13,045 nucleotides of DNA from Deltaproteobacteria bacterium (GTDB lineage Bacteria; Myxococcota; Polyangia; Haliangiales; Haliangiaceae), in NCBI GenBank assembly GCA_018262455.1, contig JAGSPR010000162.1, forward strand, positions 1 to 13,045, written 5' to 3'. Below, piece by piece: positions 1 through 6,843 of the stretch. The position numbers and the translations under genes are program-made. Position 1 is the first letter of the stretch. Each line of letters starts with the position of its first letter. Under the pieces are notes generated by a model that ran no database searches, had not been told where the DNA came from, and saw only the letters and a program-made list of their open reading frames with translations.

Positions 1-254
1 CGAACCAGCAGGGGCAGGGTTCGGGCAACCCGCAGCAGGGCTCGGGTTCGGGTTCGGCTGGCTCGAACGGTGATCCCAGCGGTCAGACCGGCCCGAGCCA
101 GCGTCAGAACCGTGGACGGACCGAGCCGAAGTCACCGGACACGCCGTCGGATCAGAAGCTCGACGAGCTCGAAACCTTCTCGAGGCGGCTCCAGCGCGAC
201 GAGGCGCGGCGCCGGGCTTCGGGGCGCTCCGCCGATCCGCTCAAAGACTGGTAA
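1..254 (+). CDS. C-terminal end of a Gly/Gln/Ser-rich protein (5' truncated)
   Basis: This is an open frame entering from the left edge, with its first full codon at position 3 and a TAA stop at 252-254. About 83 residues are visible. The first third is low complexity (Gln, Gly, Ser, Asn), encoded partly by a GGTTCG-like hexanucleotide run around 40-66. It is followed by a charged segment and the C-terminus LDELETFSRRLQRDEARRR...DPLKDW. A charged tail ending in a K-D-W motif after a Gln/Gly-rich linker resembles the C-termini of TPR/VWA proteins of the Bat (aerotolerance-type, BatC-like) clusters. That resemblance is from memory and weak, and the domains that would decide it lie outside the window. 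The coding frame itself is supported by codon bias and by the stop lying just before the next gene. Confidence 0.6.
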   Translation, partial: NQQGQGSGNPQQGSGSGSAGSNGDPSGQTGPSQRQNRGRTEPKSPDTPSDQKLDELETFSRRLQRDEARRRASGRSADPLKDW

Positions 255-260
255 GCCAGA

Positions 261-266
261 TATGCT
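261..266 (+). promoter_or_regulatory. Candidate -10 element (TATGCT) for the first sigma-54 activator
   Basis: TATGCT lies 8 nt upstream of the ATG at 275, so transcription would begin at or within a few bases of the start codon. There is no convincing -35 and no Shine-Dalgarno before 275. The same hexamer class (TANNNT) sits at a similar distance before the genes at 4402, 7935 and 11778. This is inferred from pattern only. Confidence 0.35.
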
Positions 267-274
267 TGCCGGTG

Positions 275-1651
275 ATGCGCGTGCTCGTCGTCGACCGTAG
301 CTCGCAGGCGCGCGATGTGATCGCGGAGCTGCTCGGTGCCGGTACTGCCGAGCCGGCTGTCGGCGCCGTGCCGATCGAGGTCATCGGCACGACGCGCGAC
401 ACTGCGGCCGCGCAGCTTCGGGCCGGGATCTCGGCCGGCCAGCCATTTGACGTGGTGGTCCTCGAGGCCGAGCCTCCGCCGACCGCACAGCTCGTCCGCG
501 AGCTTGTCACCCAGGGCGGCGGCGTGCGAGTCGTGCTCGCGGCGGCCGGGAACGACGGGGCTGCGCTCGCGGCGCGCTGCGGAGCATCCGATGTCGTCGC
601 GCGGCCGTTCACCGCTGCCGAGCTCGCGTTCCGGATCGGGCGCGCCGCACCGCTCGGCGAGCGTGCCGACAAGCGCCGCCCGCGCAAGAGCGACGTGCTG
701 ATCGGAACCGGTTCCTGGATCAAGGAGCTCTACGATCGAATCGCGATGGTCGCGGCCACCGACGTCACCGTCGCGATCTTCGGCGAGAGCGGGACCGGCA
801 AGGAGCTGGTTGCACGCACGATCCACAACTCGTCTCCGCGCCACGATGCGCCGTTCGTCGTGGTCAACTGCGCCGCGATCCCCGAGTCGCTGCTCGAGGA
901 CGAGCTGTTCGGTCACGTGCGTGGTGCGTTCACCGATGCGACGCGCGATCGCGAGGGGCTGCTCGCCGCGGCCCACACCGGCACGTTGTTCCTCGACGAG
1001 ATCGGCGAGCTGCCGCTGGCGCTGCAGGCCAAGCTGCTGCGCGTCCTCCAATCGCAAGAATTTCGCCGGATCGGAGACGATCAAGATCGCCGGGTCGATG
1101 TCCGGATCGTGACCGCGACCAATCGCGATCTCGAGCAGATGGTCGCGCGCGGCAGTTTTCGCCAGGATCTGTACTACCGGATGAACGTGTTCCCGATGCG
1201 GTTGCCGCCGCTGCGCGAGCGGCCGGAGGACATCGCGCTACTCGTCCATCACTTCATCCACAAGTATCGCGGCAAGCTCGGCAAGATCTGCCAGGGCGTG
1301 TCTCCGGCCGCACTCGCCCGGTTCTGCGCCTACGAGTTCCCGGGCAACGTCCGCGAGCTCGAGAACAAGGTGCACCAGGCGATGGTGATGACGTCGGGCC
1401 CGCTGATCGACGAGCAGGACATCACGCTGCCAGACGTTCGCGCTGATGTCTCGATCGATGCGACCCGGCCGTTTCGCGAGCTCAAGCAGTCGGTGATCGA
1501 TGCGTTCGAGATTCAGTACCTCACCGAGCTGCTGCGCCTGCACCACGGCAACCTCGCGCAGGCGGCCCGTGCGGCGGGAATGGACCGCAAGAACCTGTGG
1601 GCGCTCGTCGAGCGTCACGGCCTCGATCGCGGCCGGTTCAAGAAGCCGTGA
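275..1651 (+). CDS. Sigma-54-dependent activator with degenerate receiver domain
   Basis: This encodes a 458-residue NtrC-like bacterial enhancer-binding protein that would drive open-complex formation at sigma-54 promoters. Numbered from the ATG at 275, residues 1-120 have the receiver fold pattern but lack the chemistry. The acidic pair is D7-R8, the phosphoacceptor position is Glu64, the switch Thr is Ala89 and the conserved Lys is Arg110. The AAA+ domain (about 142-375) has Walker A GESGTGKE (170-177), the sigma-54 loop GAFTDA (217-222, not GAFTGA) and Walker B TLFLDE (237-242). The C-terminus (about 410-458) is a Fis-type helix-turn-helix. I chose ATG 275 over an in-frame TTG at 266 because it begins exactly at the receiver beta-strand (MRVLVVD) and lies just after a -10-like TATGCT. 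The Asp-to-Glu change suggests phosphorylation-independent activity. The kinase downstream is in the same orientation, but the missing phosphosite argues against a classical pair. Confidence 0.93.
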   Translation: MRVLVVDRSSQARDVIAELLGAGTAEPAVGAVPIEVIGTTRDTAAAQLRAGISAGQPFDVVVLEAEPPPTAQLVRELVTQGGGVRVVLAAAGNDGAALAARCGASDVVARPFTAAELAFRIGRAAPLGERADKRRPRKSDVLIGTGSWIKELYDRIAMVAATDVTVAIFGESGTGKELVARTIHNSSPRHDAPFVVVNCAAIPESLLEDELFGHVRGAFTDATRDREGLLAAAHTGTLFLDEIGELPLALQAKLLRVLQSQEFRRIGDDQDRRVDVRIVTATNRDLEQMVARGSFRQDLYYRMNVFPMRLPPLRERPEDIALLVHHFIHKYRGKLGKICQGVSPAALARFCAYEFPGNVRELENKVHQAMVMTSGPLIDEQDITLPDVRADVSIDATRPFRELKQSVIDAFEIQYLTELLRLHHGNLAQAARAAGMDRKNLWALVERHGLDRGRFKKP

Positions 1652-1718
1652 GTGGCCTCTCCCGTGTGGCAGGTTCGAGAACTACCCGACTTGGATGGTG
1701 TTCGACCGTGGTGCGCTC

Positions 1719-1724
1719 TAGGCT
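1719..1724 (+). promoter_or_regulatory. Candidate -10 element (TAGGCT) for the RsbRD-like kinase
   Basis: TAGGCT lies 14 nt upstream of the ATG at 1739, in the 87-nt gap between two same-strand genes. No -35 at normal spacing is seen: TTGGAT at 1691 is 22 nt away. The same TAGGCTGGA string occurs upstream of the PilT-like gene on the other strand. Confidence 0.25.
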
Positions 1725-1728
1725 GGAC

Positions 1729-1733
1729 GGAGG
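1729..1733 (+). promoter_or_regulatory. Shine-Dalgarno GGAGG deciding the start at 1739
   Basis: GGAGG is spaced 5 nt from the ATG at 1739. It is the reason for rejecting the earlier in-frame GTG at 1652, which directly abuts the upstream stop codon and would add 29 poorly conserved-looking residues. Confidence 0.7.
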
Positions 1734-1738
1734 TAGCG

Positions 1739-2842
1739 ATGGCACTCCCGGATGACCTTCGCGCGCAGATCGGCGAGATCTCGTCGCGCTGGGACGTCGT
1801 CGTGCTCGAGGAGGTCCCGGCGCTCGCCGCGCTGAGCCGTGCCGAGTTGCTCGATCACCTGCCGGAGTTCCTCGACGGCCTCGCGCGGTGGATCGCGGGC
1901 GATCTCGAGCCTGCCAGAGCAGGATTTCGCAGGCTCGCCGAGCGGCACGCGCTCCAGCGCCACAGCTCCGGGATCAGCCTCCAGGCGCTGACGTCGGAGT
2001 ACGCGACCCTGCGGCGCGTGATCCTGGAGCGGCTGCTCGAGATCTCCGATCGCGACCTCGTCGCGGCGTCCCTGATCCGGATCGGGGCCGGGATGGATCA
2101 CGCGATCGGCGAGGCCGTCCGGTGCTACTCCGACGCCCGCGATCACGTTCGCGAGCGATTCATCGCCGTCCTCGCGCACGATCTTCGCGATCCGCTGTCG
2201 GCGGTGATGATGTCGGCGACGCTGCTCTCGGACATGACGCTCGGTGCGAGGCAGGCGCAGCTCGTCGAGCGGGTCACCCGTGGCTCGCGGCGGATCGAGC
2301 GGATGATCGACGACGTGCTCGACTTCGCGCGCGGCAGGTCAAGCGGTGGCATCCCGGTCTCACCGGTGAACGTCGACATGGCCGCGATCTGTGGTGAGGC
2401 GATCGACGAGGCCCGCGCCCTGGGCCTCGTCGCCGAGATCAAGCTCGAGTTGTCGGGCGACCTGCGCGGCATGTGGGACCGCGACCGCGCGCGGCAGGCG
2501 CTGGCGAACCTGCTGTCGAATGCCCGGCACTCTGGCCAGGGTGTGATCCTCGTGCGGGCCTGGGAGCGCGCGGATCCACCGGCCGTGTTGACGTCGGTGC
2601 GAGATCACGGGCCGGTGATCCCACCGGAGATCATCGGGCGGATCTTCGATCCGTTCTCGCGTGGCCAGGGCGAGGGGCGCCGGAGGGGGCACGGGCACGG
2701 GCTCGGGCTCTACATCGTCGAGCAGATCGCGCTCGCCCACGGCGGTGTCTGTCGTGCCAGCTCGACCGCCGACGCGACCGAGTTCACGATCGAATGGCCC
2801 CGGCTGCCGCAGGCCGAGGTTCCCGGCCGCGCACCGTCCTGA
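1739..2842 (+). CDS. Soluble histidine kinase with RsbRD-like N-terminal domain
   Basis: This encodes a 367-residue cytoplasmic sensor kinase with no signal peptide or membrane helix. Residues about 1-130 are helical, with spaced Trp, His, Arg and Glu (HALQRHSSGISLQAL, then SEYATLRRVI). The pattern is typical of the RsbRD N-terminal sensory family found before kinases and STAS proteins; this call is from motif resemblance. The HisKA H-box is FIAVLAHDLRDPL with phospho-accepting His147. The HATPase domain follows, with N-box N257-LLSN-A262, a G1 box reading D289-H-G-P-V-I rather than DxGxG, an F-box IFDPF (302-306) and G2 GHGLGL (319-324) after an Arg/Gly/His-rich insert. The start is set by a GGAGG. 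The gene follows the pseudo-receiver activator by 87 nt on the same strand and has no receiver of its own, so its partner is probably encoded elsewhere, possibly one of the stand-alone receivers in this window. Confidence 0.92.
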   Translation: MALPDDLRAQIGEISSRWDVVVLEEVPALAALSRAELLDHLPEFLDGLARWIAGDLEPARAGFRRLAERHALQRHSSGISLQALTSEYATLRRVILERLLEISDRDLVAASLIRIGAGMDHAIGEAVRCYSDARDHVRERFIAVLAHDLRDPLSAVMMSATLLSDMTLGARQAQLVERVTRGSRRIERMIDDVLDFARGRSSGGIPVSPVNVDMAAICGEAIDEARALGLVAEIKLELSGDLRGMWDRDRARQALANLLSNARHSGQGVILVRAWERADPPAVLTSVRDHGPVIPPEIIGRIFDPFSRGQGEGRRRGHGHGLGLYIVEQIALAHGGVCRASSTADATEFTIEWPRLPQAEVPGRAPS

Positions 2843-2869
2843 GCCGCGATCCATGGCATCCGGACTTCT

Positions 2870-2903
2870 GGCCGAGGCGCGCGCCGCGCTCCTGGACTCG
2901 GCC
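2870..2903. terminator. Candidate bidirectional hairpin between convergent genes
   Basis: The 69-nt gap between the + kinase and the - PilT-like gene holds GGCCGAG (2870-2876) paired with CTCGGCC (2897-2903). The 20-nt interior can itself fold as GCGCG/CGCGC. No T-tract follows on either strand, so a Rho-independent terminator of the usual kind is not proven. The tail-to-tail position is the main support. Confidence 0.35.
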
Positions 2904-2911
2904 GTCGGCCA

Positions 2912-4402
2912 TCATCGCAGCTTGCTCGACAGCGCCGCGAGCAGATCGTGGTCAGCGGCGATCCGCTTGACGGCCTGTGGGGCCACCGTCCCGGCGTCGA
3001 TCAGGCGTGCCAGCGAGCGCTCGAGCGGCACCATCCCGGTGTCGCGCCCGGACTGGATCGCGGTCGGCAGGGTGTGAAGATCCCCCTTGCGCATGATGTT
3101 CGCGACCGCGGGCGTGACCGGGACGATCTCGTAGGCTGGCGCGCGTCCGCCATCTCGGCGTGGCAGCAGGAACTGGGTGATCACGGTGCGCAACACCGAG
3201 GCGAGCTGCCACCGGATCTGCCGCTGCTGCGTATCGGGAAACGCGTCGATCACGCGATCGATCGCGCCGGCCGAGCTCGGTGCATGCAAGGTCGCGAGGA
3301 CCAGGTGTCCGGTCTCGGCGGCAGTCAGCGCGGCGGAGATCGTCTCCCTGTCGCGGAGCTCGCCGACCAGGATCACATCGGGAGCCTCGCGCAGCGCGGC
3401 GCGGAGCCCGGCGGCGAAGCTCGGGACGTGCGCACCGAGCTCGCGCTGGTGGATGATGCACCGGCGTGGCGTGAACCGGTACTCGATCGGATCCTCGAGG
3501 GTGATGATGTGCGCGGCGCGACGTTGATCGAGCAGGTCGATCAGCGCGGCGAGGGTGGTCGACTTGCCCGAGCCCGTCGGGCCGCAGACCAGCACGAGAC
3601 CATCGCGGTGCTCGACGACGTTGCCGAACTCGGGGGGCAGCGCCAGCTCCGCCAGGCTTGGCACGCGATCGCGGATCAGGCGTGCCGCGAGGGCGTGACC
3701 GTTCAGGTGATCGAAGGCGTTGACCCGGACGCGCGTGCCCTCGAGCTCGAGGCTGTGATCGGTGTTCGAGCCCAACGCGCGGACACACGCGGCAAGCTCG
3801 GCATCGTCGATCGAGAGCTCGAGGGCCTCGAACCGGCCATCCAGCCGCAGCCGAGGGTGCTGACCGGTCGACAGGATCACGTCAGAGGCCCCTTGCGCGC
3901 GGGCGATCCCCACCGCCTCGGTCAGCAGGTGTGCCATGCGTGCGAGGCCATCGCGACCATCGCCCTGCGAGATCCCGGGGGTGGCGCGCGAGTCGGCCGC
4001 CGGGCTCGGATCGGAAGCTTGCTGCGCGGTCGCCCGGCGATCCGGCTCGTGCGCCCTGGACGTCGCCAGCAGCGCGGGTGCGGCGAGGCCGGGCGGCGGC
4101 GCGGGCTTGCCGGCGGGCTTGCCCTTGCGCACGATCAGCCGGATCCCGGCGGCCACCTGGTCGATCGTGCACTGGTAGCTGCCACCGTCGGGATCCTGGA
4201 ACGCGACGCTCACCGGCCAATCCACCCGACCGGCCAACAGCGGAGCCGCGAATTCTGCGAGCAACTCGGGCTCGAGCGCAGGCATTGCGAGGGCCTCGAC
4301 CTGCCCGCGCCGCCGCAGGCTCGGGACCTTGCCCGCTTCGAGCAGGATGGCCTCGGCATCTCGCAGCGTCATCACACGAAGCAGTGACCGGATCGCGGAC
4401 AT
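2912..4402 (-). CDS. PilT-like type IV pilus retraction ATPase with extra N-terminal domain
   Basis: This encodes a 496-residue hexameric-type secretion ATPase; typical PilT is about 345. From the ATG at 4402, the C-terminal two thirds (about 153-496) are a full PilT. It has the N-domain signature GASDVILSTGQHPRLRLDG (171-189), Walker A GPTGSGKST (274-282), the Asp box ITLEDPIEY (300-308), Walker B PDVILVGELRD (341-351) and the His box TGHLVLATLH (364-373). The retraction-motor motif AIRxGR reads AIQSGR near the C-terminus. Residues about 8-93 (EAILLEAGKVPSLRRRGQVEAL and on) look like a second, degenerate copy of the PilT N-domain. They are joined to the ATPase by a Pro/Ala/Gly linker (about 95-150). 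An upstream ATG at 4498 would add 32 residues of poor character. Start 4402 was preferred because the domain begins there and TAGGCT lies 10 nt upstream. No other pilus gene is adjacent. It sits downstream of a kinase and receiver, perhaps linking signalling to motility. Confidence 0.9.
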   Translation of the reverse strand: MSAIRSLLRVMTLRDAEAILLEAGKVPSLRRRGQVEALAMPALEPELLAEFAAPLLAGRVDWPVSVAFQDPDGGSYQCTIDQVAAGIRLIVRKGKPAGKPAPPPGLAAPALLATSRAHEPDRRATAQQASDPSPAADSRATPGISQGDGRDGLARMAHLLTEAVGIARAQGASDVILSTGQHPRLRLDGRFEALELSIDDAELAACVRALGSNTDHSLELEGTRVRVNAFDHLNGHALAARLIRDRVPSLAELALPPEFGNVVEHRDGLVLVCGPTGSGKSTTLAALIDLLDQRRAAHIITLEDPIEYRFTPRRCIIHQRELGAHVPSFAAGLRAALREAPDVILVGELRDRETISAALTAAETGHLVLATLHAPSSAGAIDRVIDAFPDTQQRQIRWQLASVLRTVITQFLLPRRDGGRAPAYEIVPVTPAVANIMRKGDLHTLPTAIQSGRDTGMVPLERSLARLIDAGTVAPQAVKRIAADHDLLAALSSKLR

Positions 4403-4412
4403 GGCTCGTTCC

Positions 4413-4418
4413 AGCCTA
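4413..4418 (-). promoter_or_regulatory. Candidate -10 element (TAGGCT) for the PilT-like gene
   Basis: On the minus strand TAGGCT precedes the ATG at 4402 by 10 nt, with no Shine-Dalgarno stronger than GGA in between. A start of transcription at or very near the codon would follow. No -35 is recognisable. Confidence 0.3.
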
Positions 4419-4565
4419 CCTCGCCCTACGCGCCGCTGGAGGGTCGGGTTGGCTGGACTTGATCGCGGGTGATCGGGCGCCGAATTCACGGCGTGCACGG
4501 GCGACCGTGACGGCTGCTCCGAGGCCTACGACAGCCGCGCACGGAAGGCCCGGGAGCAAGCCCAG

Positions 4566-4589
4566 CTCGCACGCACCTTCATGTGCGAG
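4566..4589 (-). terminator. Candidate hairpin over the stop codon of the stand-alone receiver
   Basis: On the minus strand CTCGCAC (4589-4583) can pair with GTGCGAG (4572-4566). The 10-nt loop contains the last bases of the receiver gene, including its TGA (4581-4579). There is no T-run after it. It could slow or end transcription between the receiver and the PilT-like gene. The 176-nt gap downstream favours separate transcription, but the evidence is only the stem. Confidence 0.25.
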
Positions 4590-5007
4590 ATGACACAGCC
4601 TCGCTGACGGGTCGGCTCGCGCGCTCCGCGAGTCGGATGATCTCGCGTAGTTTGCCGGCATCGGCGGGCTTGAGGACGTGATGATCGAAGCCAGCCGCGA
4701 ACGCCTTGATGCGGTCCTCGGGCTGCCCCCACCCCGTGATCGCGGCGAGGTACAGCGGTCGACCCGCGTACAGCTTGCGGAGCTCGATGGCGAGCTCGTA
4801 GCCGCTGATGTCGGGTAGGCCGATGTCGAGGATCGCGATGTCGGGCTGGAAGCTGCGAGCTTCCTTCATTGCATCCCGCCCGCAGTACGCGGCTCGACAC
4901 TCGTGACCGAGCAGGCCGAGCAGGGTGGCTGCGATCTCCGCCGCATCCGGATAGTCATCGACGATGAGCACGTGATGTGGGGGCATGGCAGGTCCCATGG
5001 AACGCAT
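4579..5007 (-). CDS. Stand-alone receiver-domain response regulator (CheY/Spo0F type)
   Basis: This encodes a 142-residue protein made of one receiver domain and no output domain. From the ATG at 5007 the acidic pair is D17-D18, the phosphoacceptor is Asp61 (PDIAILDIGLP), the switch residue is Thr91 (AITG) and the conserved lysine is Lys113 (VLKP). All active-site residues are present. The ATG at 5007 was chosen because AGGAG lies 10 nt upstream. A GTG at 5034 and ATGs at 4998 and 4986 are alternatives. It begins 47 nt after the end of the double-PAS kinase on the same strand, so it is most simply that kinase's phosphorylation partner, acting as a phosphorelay intermediate or protein-protein switch. 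A closely similar paralogue lies at 9528-10037, sharing the VDDYPDAA/LDDYPDAA, GHECR, GRDA, AAITG and AAGFDHHVLKP blocks. Confidence 0.9.
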   Translation of the reverse strand: MRSMGPAMPPHHVLIVDDYPDAAEIAATLLGLLGHECRAAYCGRDAMKEARSFQPDIAILDIGLPDISGYELAIELRKLYAGRPLYLAAITGWGQPEDRIKAFAAGFDHHVLKPADAGKLREIIRLAERASRPVSEAVSSRT

Positions 5008-5017
5008 GCATGAATCG

Positions 5018-5022
5018 CTCCT
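5018..5022 (-). promoter_or_regulatory. Shine-Dalgarno AGGAG of the stand-alone receiver
   Basis: AGGAG on the minus strand is 10 nt before the ATG at 5007 and 19 nt before the next in-frame ATG. It supports 5007, though the spacing is a little long. Confidence 0.45.
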
Positions 5023-5054
5023 GCGAGCGACCACCAGTCATTGATCAAGAATCG

Positions 5055-6722
5055 CTATGCTCGTGGCCCGATCGGGAGTTCGACGACGAACTCACTCCCG
5101 CGGCTCGCGCCGGAGCTCGTGGCGGTCACGCGACCGCCGTGAAGGTCGACGAGGCGCCGCACGAGGTTGAGGCCGATCCCCAACCCGCCCTGCGACCGAC
5201 CCAGCTCGTCCCGACACTGCACGAAGATGTCGAAGATGGTCGGCAGCATCTCGGGGGCGATGCCGACGCCATTGTCGCGGATGCTGATCACCAGCCGGTT
5301 GCGTTCGGTGTCGGTGTCGAGCTCGAGGTCGATGTGGCCGCCATCCGGCGTGTACTTCGCGGCGTTCGAGATCAGGTTCGTCAGTACCTGCGTGAGGCGC
5401 GAGTAGTCGCCGATGATCCGGCACGGCAGATCCGGTAGCTTGACCCGGAGCTGATGCCCGTGCTGCTGGATCAGCGGGCGGGTTGCCTCGAGCGCCGCCT
5501 CGACGAGCACCGCGGGCTCGAGGGGTTCGCGATCGAGCGTGATCTTGCCCTGGGTGATGCGCGACAGATCGAGCAGCTCGTCGACGAGCTGGATCAGCTG
5601 CGCGATCTGGCGCTCCATGATCCCCAGGCTGCGCGTCAGCTGCTTCGGATCGGTCGCGATCTTCGCGACGTCGAGCGCGACCTTGAGCGGCGTCAACGGA
5701 TTGCGCAGCTCGTGCGACAGCGTGGCGAGGAACTCGTCCTTGCGTCGATCGGTGTCGCGCAGGGTCGACGCAGCGTGCTTGCTGGGCGTGATGTCGAAGC
5801 CAGCCGCGATCACCCCGCCGTTCGAGATCGGCTCGACGTGAAATTCGTAGGTACGATGCGCGTGGTCGATCGCGAGATCGAGCTCGACGCGCTGGCCGGT
5901 GCGGCTGCGCATCACCTCGCGGGTGACCTCGCGGAACCGGTCCGCGTGTCCGGGCGCGAACATCTGCAGCATCTTCGTGACGTCGTCCGAGAGCTCCTTG
6001 CCGAGCACGTAGCCGCTGGTCGTGTCGCCGTGTTCGTCCAGGCTGAGCAGCACCATCGGGGCGTCGCGCAGCGCGATCCGGAGCAGCTCCTCGACGGCCT
6101 GCCGCGCCTCGTCGGATCGCTGGCGCGCCTCGAGTGCCTCGCGGAGGTCGCTGACCTCCACGAACGTCACGACCACGCCCTCGATCCGATCCTCGACCGA
6201 GCGATAGGGCAGGAGGCGGACCAGGTAGCGTCGACCCTCGCGACTCCGGACCTCGCGCTCGATCGTGTGCAGATCCGCGAGCACCTGACGGGCGAGCTCC
6301 GGCAGCTCGTCGCTGTCGAGCTTGTGGGTGAGGTGCGCGAGCGGCCGGCCGATGTCCGAGGGGATCACGTTGATGAGGTCGCGGACCTTGGGCGTGAACT
6401 TCTTGATATTGAGCTGGCGATCGAGGAACACGACCCCGATGTCGGTCGACGCCATCAGGTTCTGGAGATCGCTGTTGGCATGGCTGAGCTCGTCGACCTT
6501 GTCCCTGAGCTCGTGGTTCAGCGTGATGAGCTCCTCGTTGACCGACTGGAGCTCGTCCTTGCTCGTCTCGAGCTCCTCGGTGGAAGACCGCAGCTTCTCG
6601 TTGATCGCCTGGAGCTCCTCGTTCGAGGCCTTCAGCGCCTCGAGCGACGTCTCGTACTGCTCGATCGTCGAGCGCAACTGATCGCGCGTGCGATGGAGCT
6701 CGAGCTCGGGAGAATCCACCAT
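5055..6722 (-). CDS. Double-PAS histidine kinase, CheB/CheR-less form of the CheBR-PAS kinase family
   Basis: This encodes a 555-residue soluble kinase. Residues 1-90 are a coiled coil built of repeating SNEELQ, STEELE, SKDELQ and VNEELI units. That is the linker which in many CheB-CheR-PAS-kinase fusions follows the CheR methyltransferase. A PAS domain follows (about 90-195: ASTDIGVVFLDRQLNIKKFT, then IPSDIGRPL), then a second PAS-like region (about 207-315). The HisKA H-box is EFLATLSHELRNPLTPL with His337. The HATPase has N-box NLISNAAKYT (449-458), G1 DNGVGI (483-488) and G2 GGLGIGL (512-518). All kinase motifs are intact. There is no CheB or CheR part: an in-frame stop lies six codons upstream of the ATG, and the preceding gene is an unrelated MBL-fold protein. 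It is followed after 47 nt by a receiver-only gene, its likely partner. A dyad next to a TATGGT hexamer upstream may control it. Confidence 0.92.
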   Translation of the reverse strand: MVDSPELELHRTRDQLRSTIEQYETSLEALKASNEELQAINEKLRSSTEELETSKDELQSVNEELITLNHELRDKVDELSHANSDLQNLMASTDIGVVFLDRQLNIKKFTPKVRDLINVIPSDIGRPLAHLTHKLDSDELPELARQVLADLHTIEREVRSREGRRYLVRLLPYRSVEDRIEGVVVTFVEVSDLREALEARQRSDEARQAVEELLRIALRDAPMVLLSLDEHGDTTSGYVLGKELSDDVTKMLQMFAPGHADRFREVTREVMRSRTGQRVELDLAIDHAHRTYEFHVEPISNGGVIAAGFDITPSKHAASTLRDTDRRKDEFLATLSHELRNPLTPLKVALDVAKIATDPKQLTRSLGIMERQIAQLIQLVDELLDLSRITQGKITLDREPLEPAVLVEAALEATRPLIQQHGHQLRVKLPDLPCRIIGDYSRLTQVLTNLISNAAKYTPDGGHIDLELDTDTERNRLVISIRDNGVGIAPEMLPTIFDIFVQCRDELGRSQGGLGIGLNLVRRLVDLHGGRVTATSSGASRGSEFVVELPIGPRA

Positions 6723-6739
6723 GCCAGGAGTCGCAGCTC

Positions 6740-6745
6740 ACCATA
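6740..6745 (-). promoter_or_regulatory. Candidate -10 element (TATGGT) of the double-PAS kinase
   Basis: On the minus strand TATGGT lies 17 nt upstream of the ATG at 6722 and one base downstream of a perfect 11-bp inverted repeat. The position suggests the dyad covers the -35 region. Confidence 0.3.
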
Positions 6746-6746
6746 C

Positions 6747-6773
6747 CCAGATCGGTTTCGCCAACCGATCTGG
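6747..6773. promoter_or_regulatory. Perfect 11-bp inverted repeat, likely operator (or hairpin)
   Basis: CCAGATCGGTT (6747-6757) and AACCGATCTGG (6763-6773) are perfect inverted copies separated by 5 nt. The element is in the 121-nt gap between the MBL-fold gene and the kinase, both on the minus strand, and it ends one base before the -10-like TATGGT. A dimeric regulator binding over the -35 region of the kinase promoter would explain it. It could equally be an RNA hairpin ending the MBL transcript, but no T-run follows on the minus strand. Confidence 0.5.
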
Positions 6774-6843
6774 CGTCATCTGCAGGCGCTCAGGTGCAGG
6801 CGTCCGATGCTCACGCTCGACCGCGCCTCCTGTCAGCTCGGTG

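Noticed and set aside
1652..1738. N-terminal extension of the RsbRD-like kinase from the GTG at 1652
   Set aside because: A GGAGG 5 nt before the ATG at 1739 gives a much better start, and the extension has no domain-like sequence.
2948..4387. Long open frame of 479 codons on the + strand opposite the PilT-like gene
   Set aside because: It is antisense to a gene with full ATPase motifs. Its translation is Arg/Gly/Asp-rich without a recognisable domain, as expected of a mirror frame in high-GC DNA.
5056..5061. TATGCT on the + strand at the end of the double-PAS kinase gene
   Set aside because: It points into antisense sequence with no + strand gene downstream, and the TTGATC before it is only 9 nt away.
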